From Nymphaea colorata (lineage: Eukaryota > Streptophyta > Magnoliopsida > Nymphaeales > Nymphaeaceae): DNA of 64,000 bases. The stretch lies in NCBI RefSeq assembly GCF_008831285.2, contig NC_045140.1, positions 29,075,728 through 29,139,727 on the forward strand, written 5' to 3'. This document shows, piece after piece, positions 1 through 11,819 of this stretch. The number at the start of each line of letters is the position of its first letter. Within the stretch, counting starts at the first letter, position 1. Below the pieces are notes generated by a model. It was not told the origin of the DNA, ran no database searches, and saw nothing but the letters and a program-made list of their open reading frames with translations. A program made the translations under genes and the position numbers.

Positions 1-51
1 GAGCTTGAGCTTTTTAAGTAGTTATTCGTGGCTCCAAAAAATTGACTTCAG

Positions 52-107
52 GATGCTTCTTTCAGGAAGATGGTGGCAAACATTGGAAAGACCGTTACTG
101 GGTAAAG
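52..107 (+). CDS. Candidate internal exon, unknown protein
   Basis: A short open stretch lies between a plausible acceptor (a T-rich stretch ending in cttcag at 46-51) and a good plant donor (AAG|gtcagt at 108). Read after a two-base split codon it gives CFFQEDGGKHWKDRYWVK, whose charged and aromatic make-up looks more like protein than chance. I do not recognise the family. It could belong to the same plus-strand gene as the open frame at 1454-1834, but the two cannot be linked from sequence alone. The call rests only on splice-site fit and composition. Confidence 0.3.
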
Positions 108-1453
108 GTCAGTGTCTTATCCTGCTAAACTCTTAGAACCTGATGATGTAACAATCTGTACGTAGATGATGCCTTGTAGGAATTTGAAACTGTTTTTATC
201 CTATCAATGATAGTCATTTAGTTTATGAGATTGACAGAAATTTTTGGACAAATTTACACTTCAAACATTTAACGAGTGATGAAGATTCACTTTTTGGCAA
301 TGCCTCTATGCTTGACATAACATGAAAACACAAGAGACAATGAAGATAGCCACAGCATGATCTGTTTTGCATATAGGATTGTCGTAGGTAATGATATTGA
401 CAAAAGACCTTTCTCAGTTGCTCTGTCCATTTTGTGAAGGTTCTTTTCTTGATTAAATGAATGAGACAGAAAACCTAAGGCTATTGAAAGTTGAAACAAA
501 TTCTTCATTATTTACAATGTATGATTTTGGCTTATTTCTAACATGAATACTTAGTTTCTTGAAAATATTATTCCAAAAGTTGTCCTTGTTCTGGATGATG
601 GATACTGACTAAATAATAACATGCATATGTGAATGCTGCTAATCATATGTCTATATATTTGTTCTAAGTGCAATTCAGCTATAATTAACTTTTTAAAATT
701 GAAGGCAATGTGAACTATGATGAATTCCTGATATGTCATTTAGAGTGGCCAATCAGTTGATCTCCTTTTGATGCTCATTGCAAGTTTGATGCTTCTTGTT
801 CTTTTGGTAAGCAGAATGCTGCTGAAGCCAACATATTGATTTGGTCCACCACAATTTGAGCACCCAGATTTTTGTAATTGTCACTCTGTCTTAACCACCT
901 AATTTTTGTACTATAACTCTGTGGTAGGCCAGTTTGTGGATTTCAATATTTAGCTATGTTGGCAATTATTTCTGGACTCACTATTTCTTCACCGTTCTTG
1001 GAACATCCTCAGGGAAATTTGAGTTCTCTGCCCTCAAGACTGAACATACCTTTAAGGACAGGATCTGAGAACCGTGTCCATCATGTTTTTTTAGACATCT
1101 TGTATTCTTGATCTCATAATCTGAGATCTTCTCCTAACTGGGATGCCAATTATTTCAAGGATCACATGATAAATCCAGCCTCAAGCCAGTGTCTGGGCAT
1201 AAGAAATTAAAACATTCCCATGACGATTGGAATTTGATAGTGAATGTAATTGATTAGCTAGTAAGCTTATGATTGGCTCTTAAGAACATAAATTGACTCC
1301 ATCTTGAGCTTCTGTTCCTTGTTTCTTTGTGCTTATGCTTGTTGAGGTGCCGTGTTCTGCTCAAGTAGTTACGAGTATCATCTTTATTAAAGTACTTTTA
1401 GTTACCTATATTGGCTCATTTAAGACTATTTTCAAAGCCATCTAAAGTTCTAA
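108..1453. other. No gene seen
   Basis: AT-rich sequence with scattered stops in all frames. It could be intron sequence between the two plus-strand candidate exons. I see no transposon ends, tandem repeat or RNA gene. Confidence 0.4.
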
Positions 1454-1834
1454 ACTAGGTACAGTTTACTCCTAGGACTGCGTTCAAGTCAATTTCAACC
1501 CAGAACTGAGCAAATAACCAGCTATGCATGTAGTGCAGCTCCAGTCAAGTATTCACCACCACCAGCATCATCTGTCTCCACCGTCATAGGAGATGCGCAA
1601 AGCCACATTAAACTTAAAAAGAACACTTCCTTGGTTTTAAGAAAATGTCATATAAGCGATGACGAGCTTGACGAGCTTGATTCATCACTCACATCCATCA
1701 TCGATAAGGTGCCAGCTTCACCATCAAAGGACCCTGCCGCTGGGCCCACCCTACTAGAAGATATCAGCACTAGTGTTAGGGGAAATACTACCAGGTACCA
1801 GCTTCTGCGCGAGGTATGGCTTGATGTGGACTGA
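1454..1834 (+). CDS. Candidate terminal exon, unknown acidic protein
   Basis: A plus-strand frame stays open from just after a stop at 1451 to TGA at 1832-1834, about 126 codons. Possible acceptors are AG at 1457-1458 (ctag), 1532-1533 (gtag) or 1537-1538 (gcag); no Met start is convincing, so it reads best as a last exon. The product begins Ser/Pro-rich (VKYSPPPASS), has a basic stretch (KLKKN) and then an acidic run (SDDELDELDSSL), and ends in RYQLLREVWLDVD. The family is not recognised. Length and amino-acid bias are better than the neighbouring random frames, but coding status is unproven. Confidence 0.35.
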   Translation, partial: TRYSLLLGLRSSQFQPRTEQITSYACSAAPVKYSPPPASSVSTVIGDAQSHIKLKKNTSLVLRKCHISDDELDELDSSLTSIIDKVPASPSKDPAAGPTLLEDISTSVRGNTTRYQLLREVWLDVD

Positions 1835-4800
1835 ACAGCTTATCTCATCTTCTGTCACCTCCTAAGAGTAATTTTGGTTGTCACATTCTCTCATGTCCTT
1901 TCTGTATTATATGTCCCTATTCTTCAAATATTTAAGCTGTGCAGACGTGGACTTTCTTCTGCCCATTCAAGTAATGCTTGGCCTAATTTTTGTTGTATAG
2001 AATAATGCCACTAAGAGTGGGAAAAAAAAAGAAAGCAGCATCTTGCATATTTTTCTTGCTTATGAAGTATTTGCTTCCTCTCATATTTTTTTCATCTCTT
2101 TCCAAGTTACCCAGAGGATTAAAGTCTGACACCAGTTTTTGAATACTAATGAAATGAATAAGTATCTCAGAAATTTCATGGCATTCTGGTGTTGGAAGGC
2201 CAAGATCTATCAGATTAGACTTTTTCATTGTCCGGTTCATGGGCACGATAATCCATCGGATGGTCCATGATGCACAGCCATGTTTGGACGACGAACCTTG
2301 GGGAAATTTAGCCCAACTAGTGCTGTTTTAATAACAATGAGATTAATTAATTTGCGTCCTCTTCGCGCCGCATGCATCTTTGGCCACCATATTATCTGGG
2401 AAATTAGAAGTCATAGCTTCACGCCTGGACCACCGGAATTGAATTTTAATTTTACTGGTAACCTCTACGTTTCTGTGAGGTAAAGGCGAAGGCAGGTGTC
2501 AGCATTGTGTGGGCAATCGCTCACACATACCAACAAACAATGCTTATTTACATATCGATTCTTTAGAATAATTTTCTCATTTACATATTGATACCTTTTA
2601 AAAATTTAAATTTTATAATTAATGCCTCTTTGCCAAAATTTTCTAACTCGACCTATGCTGTGAGGTCTAACCAAGATTCTGAGCAAAGTCACCTGAATGA
2701 CTTGATTTCATAGTGTCTACTAACTGATGAGCAGTTTATTCACTATCGAAACTCATTGTGTGGGCGCATATCTCTCATTTTTTAATATCAGAAGAAAAGC
2801 AAAAGCTAAAAGCACTACACGGTTAAAGCATAAAGTAAACTGTTCGTGAGACTATTAAAGGATTGGCCTTTTGTTCGTAACTTGTAATGAATCTAAGTTA
2901 AATGATCGAAATGAAGTTTCAAGTTCGATGTGCACAAGCGGTGGGCAGCCAAAAGGCAATTGGATGACGGTGGTGTCGGTGCACTGCTCAAACGAAGCAT
3001 GGAATTTGCTTTTTTTTTTTTAACCTAACAATACACCTCCCAACAAACTACCAAATTTGAAAAACTTGGAAGCTAAAAGCCATAATCTTTTTTTCCTGGA
3101 AGTGCAAACAAACAGGCCTTGAAAGGAGTACTCTTTGTAAAACAACTTCTACTTAGACAAAAATAAGAACTTGTATTTACTTCGCTCAGGGACATATTTC
3201 GAAGAGGGGAGTGGACGTTATGTTCCTATATCATAAATGGGTGGGTCTTGCATGCAAGTTGAAGCACATTTGAAGCACATTAAGATCTCACCCACTTGGT
3301 ACTGATGCAGTTCTGAACCTTGTGGGCAGCCATTGGCTCTCACCCCTGCAGATAGTGAGATTAATCCTCCCACTCATTGGAAAGCAATAGCAAGCATCAT
3401 AGATCCATCTGAGGTACACATGAAAGTTGCAATCGGAATCCAACTTTCCAAGCAATGCAAATCCGTAAGGAGAAGGTCTCCACACCGACTTTCCAAGGAC
3501 AACAATTTGAACCCAATATTAGACCCGGTTCCCCTCGATAGTAAGGCTTTTACGACACTCTTGTTAATGGTAGCCCCAAGATTATATCAAGCTTTCCTTC
3601 ATCTATTGCATTTGTGGTTCACTTTCGATACGATAAAATACCAAAAAGGAAATTTTCTTAAGATGGATTTGCATGAATAAGAGGATTAATCTCACCAACC
3701 GACCAAAAGCCGAAGCCACCTTCCCTTCCTCTTGTTCTCAAGGTCTAGAGTTGTTTGGTACCAGAAAGCGAGATCTTCAAATGCTTTAACTTGCAAGTAC
3801 CGTTTGTGATGTTTTCCTCAAGGCAGATAACTTGAATTTCCCTCAAAAACCTCCGATCTGAAGTTCGATGGTCTCTGTTTAACAAAAGTAGCCTCACTAT
3901 TTGACACCTTATTTGTGCATCATAGTAAGTCTTTGATCTTGAAAATTTTAGATCGAATAGCAATAAAAATTATCAAACCAAAAGGAAGTTCACTCATACA
4001 AAGTGACATTTTGGAAAGCTACTTTGCACGTCCATTTATGAACCATTTGGGATGGCTAAACACTAAAGTTAATGCTTTTAAGTACTCATATTCGGTGCCG
4101 TTCATACTTTAAAAACCTTTTGATGTCCTTGCAAATTAATGGGAAGTGTTTTTTACTGAAAATCAAGTAGAGTCTGGCCATTGCTTGGCAAACAGAACAA
4201 TGTATAATTGTTTCTTATGGCATAAAGATTAGGGCAGATTCATGGAATGGTTACAAACTGTTCTATTTGCCAAATGGGCGATCACTCAGTCGGCAAGATG
4301 GCCAACATAAACCAAGTTCACCAATCATCCACAAATGCATCCACTAGCAAGGATAGTGGATAAGAACCAGCTGATTGACTTTGGCTCAAGGTTGAAAAAT
4401 TACCGCATCAATACTATAATCAAACCCGACGGGGTTACGGCACACAGGTCGACCAATGGCTGGTAGGCTACCAGCCACTGGCTAGAGCAGAATGGGCATC
4501 AATCCCCTTTGTGCTAATGAGGTGGGACATATATGCTAGCTGACATACATTAGGGGCCTCACACCAGGCACCATGCAGCCTTGGAAGGGTCATGGAGCGC
4601 CCTAACGCTTCCCGGGCTTTGACTTTCCAGTGGTGGGAAAGTGCTCCTGCTCCCCCCGACTGTTGTTCGTGTTGTTTTCCGCTTGCTTCTTGTTCCTCGA
4701 ACCAGTCAAAAATACACAATTATGTTACTGGCTCATATTCCCATGTCGCTTCCTTTCTTGCAGATCTGCTTCTGATATGAGCTAGGTATGTTAAGAGGAG

Positions 4801-5085
4801 ATAATCTCTAAGTTTCTTTATTTTAAACACCAACATAAGGCATAACTTCTTTTTGTTTGAGTTATCAAACTCCACACCAGTAGGACATTCCACGATGGAG
4901 TTTCTTGCTAGGGAAGAAGCAAGCCATGGGATAGAAATAGTTCTAGTGGGTGTTTGATCTCTTTTGGACAAGCATCTGTTCTGAAACCCATCGGTAATTT
5001 AATTATGACGAGCTAGCTCAACTGATTCAAGCACCGTGGTTTGACAGTTTCCCTTTTTCAATGTTTACCTAGAGGAAACAACCTT
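1835..5085. other. No supported gene
   Basis: AT-rich intergenic or 3'-flanking DNA. Open frames here (for example 3333-3680 on the plus strand, 4468-4719 and 4720-4971 on the minus strand) show no family motif, no convincing splice context and overlapping open frames on the other strand. A less AT-rich patch at about 4430-4700 may be an old transposon piece, but no ends were found. Confidence 0.4.
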
Positions 5086-5265
5086 CTACGTACAGATGCT
5101 CGAATCTTCAACCAAATGGGACAAGGCACAACCTTTATGTGATGAAAGTGCAGAACTAGGAATAGGGGGTGTCATCAGGATGGTCTCTGGAACGAGCGAC
5201 TTTCTTTCCATTGGCTCAACTGGAACCAGCTTTCCACCGACTTGATTGGCAAAGACAAATGTGAC
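5086..5265 (-). pseudogene. RAD54: RAD54-like C-terminal exon (last exon)
   Basis: On the minus strand, an acceptor (cctgcag, intron side 5266-5271) opens a frame of 59 codons ending in TAG at 5086-5088. It starts VTFVFANQVGGKLVPVEP. This corresponds to the ITFVF-type segment close to the end of RAD54, the SNF2-family DNA translocase that remodels Rad51 filaments in homologous recombination in the nucleus. The phase (0) fits the end of the exon at 7864-7962, where the frame ...QASAGEE would run directly into VTFVF. The intervening intron would be 2.6 kb. Because the upstream exon carries a stop and no helicase exons are visible, I treat the set as a broken or partial copy. The identification rests on remembered RAD54 C-termini, not on a search. 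Confidence 0.6.
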
Positions 5266-7863
5266 CTGCAGGTACAGGGCAAACGTTTGCAAACGTGATG
5301 CGACATGCTGGTGGTCGACCAGTCTGATAATGTGGTGAAAAGAGAGCGTAATAAACTTCAAAACAAGTAATCATGTGAATAACTAGAAAAGATGCATGAA
5401 TATAGCCTTTACACGTTAAATATCTCAGGAAAGGGACGCTATTGTTAGGGGAGAACAAATATTAAACATTGTCAACATAAATTACATATAGAAATATCTG
5501 CTGAAAGATTTCCTTGTACAACTAGTGCCTTGACGTTGACTATTGAATCAGAAAAAGAATTGAACATGAGACCAAGCAAAAGGAACAGCAGATACAGGTA
5601 GTAGCTAAAACTGGATTATCAAAAGAATACCTAGAAGCAAGTTTAAGGGTGAATGGCATAAAATCAGCTGTCTTAGTGAGATAATAGAGAATCTGGCTAA
5701 GAATAATTCATATACAAAAACCAACACGACAAACTTATGCCCATGGAGATAGGTAAAAAAATGGTGATTTGCTAGCAAATACAACTAGTTAGAAAGAACA
5801 ACAAAAATTAACTAGCGGCAGCATGCCATAGCACATCAGACTAAATAAAAGCAGCTCAATTATTACACTACTTGATGGAAAAGAGGGATCGTTGTTCTTC
5901 ATTTAACAGATTCCATGGTAAAGGATGGAGAGATTGCTAGAATTCCCTCACAAAATATCAATGCTGAATAACGATAATAATGATGGCAATGTCAGAAAGC
6001 CACTTAATTATCTGCATTGTCTCCCTAAATGAGAACCCTCGACATATCAGAAGCTGCAGGGAGCATCACCTGGAATATGGTGATATCATTAACAGGGTCC
6101 TTAAATAAATATGTTTTTCATGAAAAACCCCTCACAAGCAAACAAACTTTTTTCCAAAACATTACACAATCCTACAACACAATAGACGAAATTATAGTGA
6201 CTCAATACATGAATGTCGAGTTGCACGATTGACAGAATAGGAACCATCATGTAATGGCATAACATAGACAATGAACTCGAGCAAGTTATGGTGCCATATT
6301 GTGATATACCATAAGTGAACCTGGAATGCATCATTGTCCCATCACAATGAGACTGAGTGACTTGCAATGGGTTTCACGTTTTAGTTCTTGGTCGATGAAC
6401 TGCTAGATGAAGCACAATGGCAATAAGCTCTCAACAGTGAGAAATGGAAGCTACCAGAACAGCAGCATGTGACTTCTTGGTAGTCGACAAGGCAGAGAAA
6501 CCACAGCTGAAACCAAAACATGCCACTGAACTAGATACTACCAACCATATTTTTCACGAAATTAGGAGTTACCAGGAGTAGAAGAATAGTGCTTCATGTT
6601 TCATTTTCCAAATAGTTCACAAATCAGTATTGCAGAAAACATTAAGACTTACGACTGGAAAATACAAGATACATCAACTTCACATGAATTTCCTTCCTTT
6701 TTGTTGCATCAATGGCAAGGTACACCATCTTGCGCCACTAGTATTAGAAGGAGTATCTACACAATATTGTCCTCCTTGGCATGTGTTAGACCTCTCGTAA
6801 TTCTCTATAGCAGTTTACGAATTCATCCATGCTAGTTGATCTAAATTGAAATTGGTCAGATAATAAGACTTGAAGAATAGTTTATTTGATGAAAACAAGT
6901 TCTAGTAAATTGTTTTTGCCAAAAAGGACTTACTACAGAAAAAGGAAAGAGGAGGGGCCACAACTGAAATTAGGAATGTATGTTCCAAAAACCAATTAGG
7001 GAACTAAGTTTCCTAAACAAACTAAGAATCTAGATTTCCAAAACAGTCAAGAAATTAGGTTACAAGGAAAAATGGGAAAGAAGGTGGGACATTCGTCCCA
7101 CCTTTAAAAAGGGACAAGGAGGAGCAGCGAGCTCTATTTAGAATACCATCCCAGAGAATGAGAGAGAGAGAGAGAAAAAAAATTGAAAATTTTATGCACC
7201 TATCCCTCTTCAACTCCTTCAACTTTTTCCCATACCTGAATTGTGTAGGCATTTGAAAAAGATAGATATCCAGTCCAATGAAAAAAAAGAACGTATGTTG
7301 TATTTCCCTTGGTCCCTGTTTTAGCAGCTCAGTTCACAATTCAAAAGACAAATAGATAACAGCAAGTGTTTGCCCTTAGGTATCAAGTGGTTGAAGTAAT
7401 GTAGAAAGCATCAAATAACATAACGTGCTTTACCATCTACCAAAAGCATATTTCCCTTAGACAACAACTATCCTGTGTTCACTGCATAGAAGTTCTTAAT
7501 TTAATGTCAGCATGAAACAACTGATCTTGTTCTTCAATTGAAGTATGCATGACAGCAAGAATTGATTTAAATCAAACAAGAATGTTAAGATAGTCAAGCT
7601 TTTCAGGAAATTGTCAATAATGACAAGTACAACTATGGTAGAATGTCAGAAAGAACGCAACAAGTGAACGGCGAGATAAAGAATAGCTTATGGAGTCCAC
7701 TTTTTGTTTGCATTAAATGAAAACACTGCCTGCAGCACTAGGTTGACAAGAATTGAATGTCTTTAATTTAGATAAGAATGATTCCTATAAAAGCTGGCAA
7801 GCAAAGCAAGGAAAAAAAGAAAAAAAAGGCAAAACTAGAAAAAGAATGAAACCCAAAAGGTAC
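5266..7863. other. Inferred long intron of the RAD54-like fragment
   Basis: A 2.6 kb AT-rich stretch lies between the two minus-strand exons whose phases match. No coding motif is seen. It is long compared with the 90-bp intron next to it and may contain old insertions; the hairpin at 7081-7104 and a GA-repeat at about 7158-7174 lie within it. Confidence 0.4.
7081..7104. repeat. Perfect 10-bp hairpin
   Basis: aaggtgggac, then attc, then gtcccacctt: a perfect 10-bp inverted repeat with a 4-base loop. It is followed by a TTTAAAAA stretch and a GA-microsatellite. It could be a remnant of an LTR or MITE promoter region; no element ends were found. Confidence 0.7.
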
Positions 7864-7962
7864 CTCTTCACCAGCTGAAGCTTGAAGAATCAGGTCAGGA
7901 ACAGTAGTTGAAGAAGAATGATGCCCCCCGCTTGCTAAGTCCTCCTCAAGAGGTCTTCCCAG
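7864..7962 (-). pseudogene. RAD54: RAD54-like exon
   Basis: Minus-strand exon of exactly 33 codons, framed by an excellent acceptor (ttctttccag) and a gtacct donor. It reads LGRPLEEDLASGGHHSSSTT and continues through VPDLILQASAGEE. The pattern EEDL-x5-HH-x9-LQA parallels the RAD54 C-terminal segment in which a DLAGWNHC-like motif precedes a DEVLQAA-like motif. The intron to the neighbouring exon at 8053 is 90 bp and both junctions are phase 0, so the two exons belong to one gene model. Known family role: ATP-driven dsDNA translocation during recombination repair. Here only this C-terminal tail is present. Confidence 0.7.
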
Positions 7963-8052
7963 CTGGAAAGAAAGGATTACAAGAAACAGAATTACAACAA
8001 CTATCCTAGGAGCAAGAAAATTTAATTAAAAAAACTATCAAATATGACCCAC

Positions 8053-8257
8053 TTGCTTCTCTGAATTTTTCCAACTTTTCAAGCATCCAGCAATCTTTGC
8101 AAATCCACCAATATCAACATCCTACTGATCAGTGTGACATTCATCTTCTGCCACCCTTCTTTCAAATACATACTCTTTCAGACTTTTCATGCCATCTTCG
8201 ACTTGCATATAGTTGGTATTGCAGCGTGCGCAGTTCATATTTTCATGAATTTCCGAC
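8053..8257 (-). pseudogene. RAD54: RAD54-like exon with in-frame stop
   Basis: Minus-strand exon of 205 bases after a strong acceptor (tttctacag, intron side at 8258). It starts with the last base of a split codon and then SEIHENMNCARC, matching the H-x-x-x-x-C-x-R-C zinc-like motif near the RAD54 C-terminus (a D-x-L-H-C-x-R-C motif in animals). The frame runs through CHTDQ, meets TAG at 8122-8124, and resumes in the same frame as DVDIGGFAKIAGCLKSW before a gtgggt donor. Resumption in frame makes a nonsense mutation more likely than a hidden intron, although cagtag could act as an acceptor. No upstream helicase exons were recognised, which suggests a truncated, inactive copy. Confidence 0.65.
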
Positions 8258-9422
8258 CTGTAGAAAGAGAAACATAAGATATGATATTTCATCTGGCAAC
8301 ATAGATTCAGCTAAAATCAGCCTTAGTTTAACAGTTTTACTGCCTCTCTTTTGTACCAACATAATGTTTCCCCACTTTCTCTATTAAGTGGAACTACCTA
8401 GGCCTTAACTAGGTGCCACCTAGTCCCCGCCTAAGCCTCTTCATGGGATCTGCCACCTAAGTCTGCCTTGCGCTTTTAACTGTATAGATTTATATGCAAA
8501 AAATAGGTTGAGCATGATTTTTTGCGCGCCCCTTCTTTTCCCACTTCACCTTGCAACTAGTGCAACTTCATTCGTACCTTTCAAAAATGTCACAGTTCAA
8601 AATCGAGTACAAAATTGGCTGGTCCTTTTGAAAAGGGATAAGAGGTTTTCTATGACAGGCTCAATCCTAAGACTGGGTTATGTTGAAGACACTCGGTTAA
8701 GATGGAATATTGGGCCAACCATAATAATTTATCCCAAATGATATTTGAGACAAAGAAAATGAAATTCGTCTCACTCAACAGGAGTTGACTAGGTTTGAGG
8801 AGTTTCATCTATCCCATGAATGGACTAATGTTTTGGTAATGGAATGGCCAACATTTTTCAAAGCCAAAGGAGATAGGCAATGAAATGACTTTCAAGACCA
8901 AAGGAGATTGGTTAGTTCCTCCTATGACTAGAGATGTCAAGTTTTTACTTTGAAATAATTCAAAAACGATCAATTTTACTAATAAGCATGAGTGCTCGTG
9001 TTGTGCAAATAATATGGCCTTCATTTACACATAGTACTGTACCAGCATTAGGATTCATTTCGCGTCAATGCCGTCAAATCTCTAGAAGGGATGCCTTTCA
9101 ATTTCCAAAATATGAACATAAAGGAATCATCCTTAGCATGTTAGGTAATAAAAAATAGAAGAAGATATTGACCCTAGAATCGCACATCTACCAAAGATTG
9201 TCACATTCAATTCCTGCAAGTTCAGCCCTCATGCCTTTCATCTCTTGCCAGAGACCTTTTGCTTTTTTTTCCTCTTATTTTCTTTTCTTTCATTCTCTTG
9301 CATTCAGCTTTTGTCTTTCGATTTTCTTTTTCTTTGATTTTTTTTTTTTAGGCCGACCTTCACCTTTTGGTGGTTGTGTGTAGCTTTGTCGCGTATCCAA
9401 CCCGCTTCACCTTGCGGGTTTT
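8258..9422. other. No gene seen; repeat-like patch
   Basis: Non-coding AT-rich DNA. At about 8390-8470 a short run of related cctag/gcctaa words (cctaggcctt, ccacctagtc, cgcctaagcc) resembles dispersed plant repeats. At about 9250-9350 there is a long T/C-rich tract. Nothing here supports an exon. Confidence 0.4.
9399..9420. repeat. Hairpin at the edge of duplication copy A
   Basis: aacccgc, then ttcacctt, then gcgggtt: a perfect 7-bp GC-rich inverted repeat with an 8-base loop, ending two bases before the start of the duplicated segment at 9423. Terminal hairpins are typical of Helitron 3' ends, but the expected CTRR terminus was not found next to it. Confidence 0.6.
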
Positions 9423-10809
9423 CAACGAGCCAAAGGTTCATAAGTCGTTATCTTAGCGGTATAGACATAAATCATCTATATGTCTACCCGGTACTCTTGA
9501 TTCTTGACCCAGAGGGATGATTACACAAGCCCCGAGCCCATCTCTCAACTCTCATTTTGCTATCTTTCAAGATCTTACAAAGCATTTTGGCTTCTCTCTC
9601 GGGATATTTTCCTGCTAAATCCTTGCAAATGCTTGATTACTAGAGTCAATAGCATTTCCTAGTCTTGACTTTCTCAACTTCACAGGACGTTTCCTTACTG
9701 CTCATATCCAGGATCTTTTCAATTTTCCTCTTCCATTGTTTGGCGACAAAAACTTGAAATTTTATTCTTCTACTCAAGGAGGTACTAAATATAAATTAAA
9801 GCCACATCATGGTGTGAGAAGACACTTTTAAAATGTTCTCAAGCAAAACTGAAAATTATCACTTTCACAAAAAGAATCTTGACATCAAATAATTGATCCT
9901 TCCTTGCATTTTAAGCTCAATAATTCAATAATAGCAAAAAAAAGGCCATTTAATACAAGGAGAATAGAAACACACCCATAAAATGGAGTGAACCTTTAAT
10001 TACTGAGTTGAATCCTATTTTTTACTAACTTCAAGACATAAAATCACACCTAAAAAAAAAAATCAAAACAATTGAGCAAGCAAAATTACAAACCTTTATG
10101 CCAGTGCCGTGTGAGGTTAATGAGAAAGATTCAAAAATCCAAAAAAAGTTTATGAATGCTAAATAATGTGGCAATTCCAACCTAAGTGGCTCAACTGAAA
10201 ACTGGTTTCCATTTAATACATATCAAAGAACACATTCTTTAACAATAGATTTCCAAAATTGCATAGTAGTTCTAAAGATATAATTGAGACAATGACAATA
10301 ACATGATTTTTGAGATGCTTACATTGCATTACTTTGTTCCTTAAAATCATCATCTGAGGTTTTCCACACTAGCCGACCCAACTACTCCCCTCCGTTCCAT
10401 ATCCAAAACTGCTTCAAAAGCATCGTCTATCTTACCTTCTCTCCAATAGGCAGTCACAAGAACTGAGAAGTTAAAGGAAGAACACATACTTTAGCCTTAA
10501 GTAATATCTATGAAATGCATTTCCAAAAAGTAAAGATGACGTCACCTTTATATGTGTGAGAATTTGGAGCAAGTCCTCTTTTCCTCATTTTTCCAAAAAA
10601 CTTGTGAAGAAGCTCATATTTTCCTGCTTTTAACATCACCTTCCAAAGGAGGAATTTTATAAATAGCATGTAAAGTGAATCTCAGGGTAGAAGCAAATCA
10701 CTAATAAGAAGCACGAAGCAAAAATACATCTCATGAAGTACATATGCATCACAACCATATTGCTCTCATCTTCATGAAACCAGCAAAGTGATATCCGCAT
10801 GTTTTCTAG
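9423..10809. repeat. Direct duplication, copy A
   Basis: About 1.39 kb that is nearly identical to 12748-14362 in the same orientation. Homology starts at caacgagccaaagg and stops at gcatgttttctag. Relative to copy B it lacks about 260 bp (B's 13203-13462); the sequence is joined at a short shared AAT. It contains a two-exon PPR fragment on the minus strand. Confidence 0.85.
10365..10648 (-). pseudogene. DG1-like PPR gene fragment, copy A
   Basis: Two minus-strand exon pieces. The first (about 10648 down to 10546) reads LWKVMLKAGKYELLHKFFGK and continues MRKRGLAPNSHTYK before a gtgacg donor. After a roughly 83-bp intron with a cttctcag acceptor, the second (10462-10365) reads VLVTAYWREGKIDDAFEAVL and continues to RRGVVGSASV. 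The split codon joins correctly. GKxxxAxxxLxxMxxRGV is the helical-hairpin pattern of pentatricopeptide repeats, and the wording resembles the plant chloroplast PPR protein DG1 (At5g67570 family), which acts in plastid RNA metabolism. After SASV the frame reaches a stop where the gene should continue, so this is a captured internal fragment. Confidence 0.65.
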
Positions 10810-10864
10810 ACTGATTTGTTGGGTAGAAGAGGAACTTCATATGCTCTCCTATAGAATTAGGGAA

Positions 10865-11190
10865 GATCAAACTATCAAATTCAAAAATTAAATACAAATC
10901 ATCTGTTCCACTCTGTCCCCACCAGTCTACTCACTCCTTCCTCGCACCTTTTGCTAAATGAATCAAGAATTCAAGCAAAAAAAATAAAACAGTTTATTAG
11001 AACATAAACACGTCCTAAAAATGAAGAAGTGAACCTATATTTACTAAGTTGAACCCTTACCGACTATAAGATACAAAATTTCACTCAAAAAAAAAAACAC
11101 CAAAGCAAACCTTTCCACCAATGTCGTGTGAGGTTAATGACTAAAGATCCAAAATTTTATAAAAAATGAAGACTTGTGAAAATTCTATGG
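10865..11190. repeat. Third, older copy of the duplicated segment
   Basis: A diverged stretch of about 320 bp that follows the same order of words as 13400-13740 of copy B: a tctgtccccacc-type word, then tactaagttgaaccc, then a run of A, then cgtgtgaggttaatga. It includes part of the sequence that copy A lacks, which shows that copy A suffered a deletion. It contains no PPR exon. Confidence 0.6.
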
Positions 11191-11819
11191 ACAACACCTG
11201 TGCCATCTAGGTCTTTGCTGTGTCAGGTCAAGAACATGTAGATCCTCCGCAGACAAGCCAGTTGGAAAAGAAATAAATTAATAAATAAATAAATAGGTAA
11301 GGTGAGAAACAGCGAACACCACAACTAAGAAAGAGGCCAAAACGAGGAGTTCTGCTTTCCTCATTCAACAATGGGACAAAATGAAAAATCTAACGAAAGA
11401 GAATTAATAGAACAAAATGCTATTAACCAAGAATAAGAAAAGATTTGTGCGAAGAAGAGAAGAAGCGTGACATTTTTACCCCCTAAAAGCAATAGAAGAG
11501 GCAAACCATATTAAGTGCATAGTTCAAACACTTTTGAAAAGATAATCCAAAACAAAAAAATTGAACATGCCTCACAGTAACAGAACCTATTCCGAGAATG
11601 TTGAACATGCCTCACATTAAGAAATTAACAAAACAGATGCCCATAATCTAGAATGTAAACAAAGTGGAAAAGAGCACCAAGTTCTTGTTCCCCATAGGTA
11701 TACAAATCATACAACTGCAAGGCACGTAAAAGTTGACTGTCTTGCTTAATTACTTCAGTGAAAATCTGGACACTCTTGTACTAGTGCCTTAACCTGAACA
11801 AGCTTTTTGTATTCTATAC

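Noticed and set aside
4468-4971. Minus-strand coding pair of 83 codons each
   Set aside because: No family resemblance, no splice logic, and comparable frames on the other strand.
7864-8257. CHR20/ATRX-type helicase C-terminus
   Set aside because: First considered because it is also a SNF2 protein, but the Cys motif, the EEDL-HH-LQA spacing and the VTFVF tail fit RAD54 better.
9399-9420. Helitron 3' end
   Set aside because: The hairpin is right in size, but no CTRR-T follows at the expected distance on either strand (the minus strand reads CTAC). Kept only as a hairpin.
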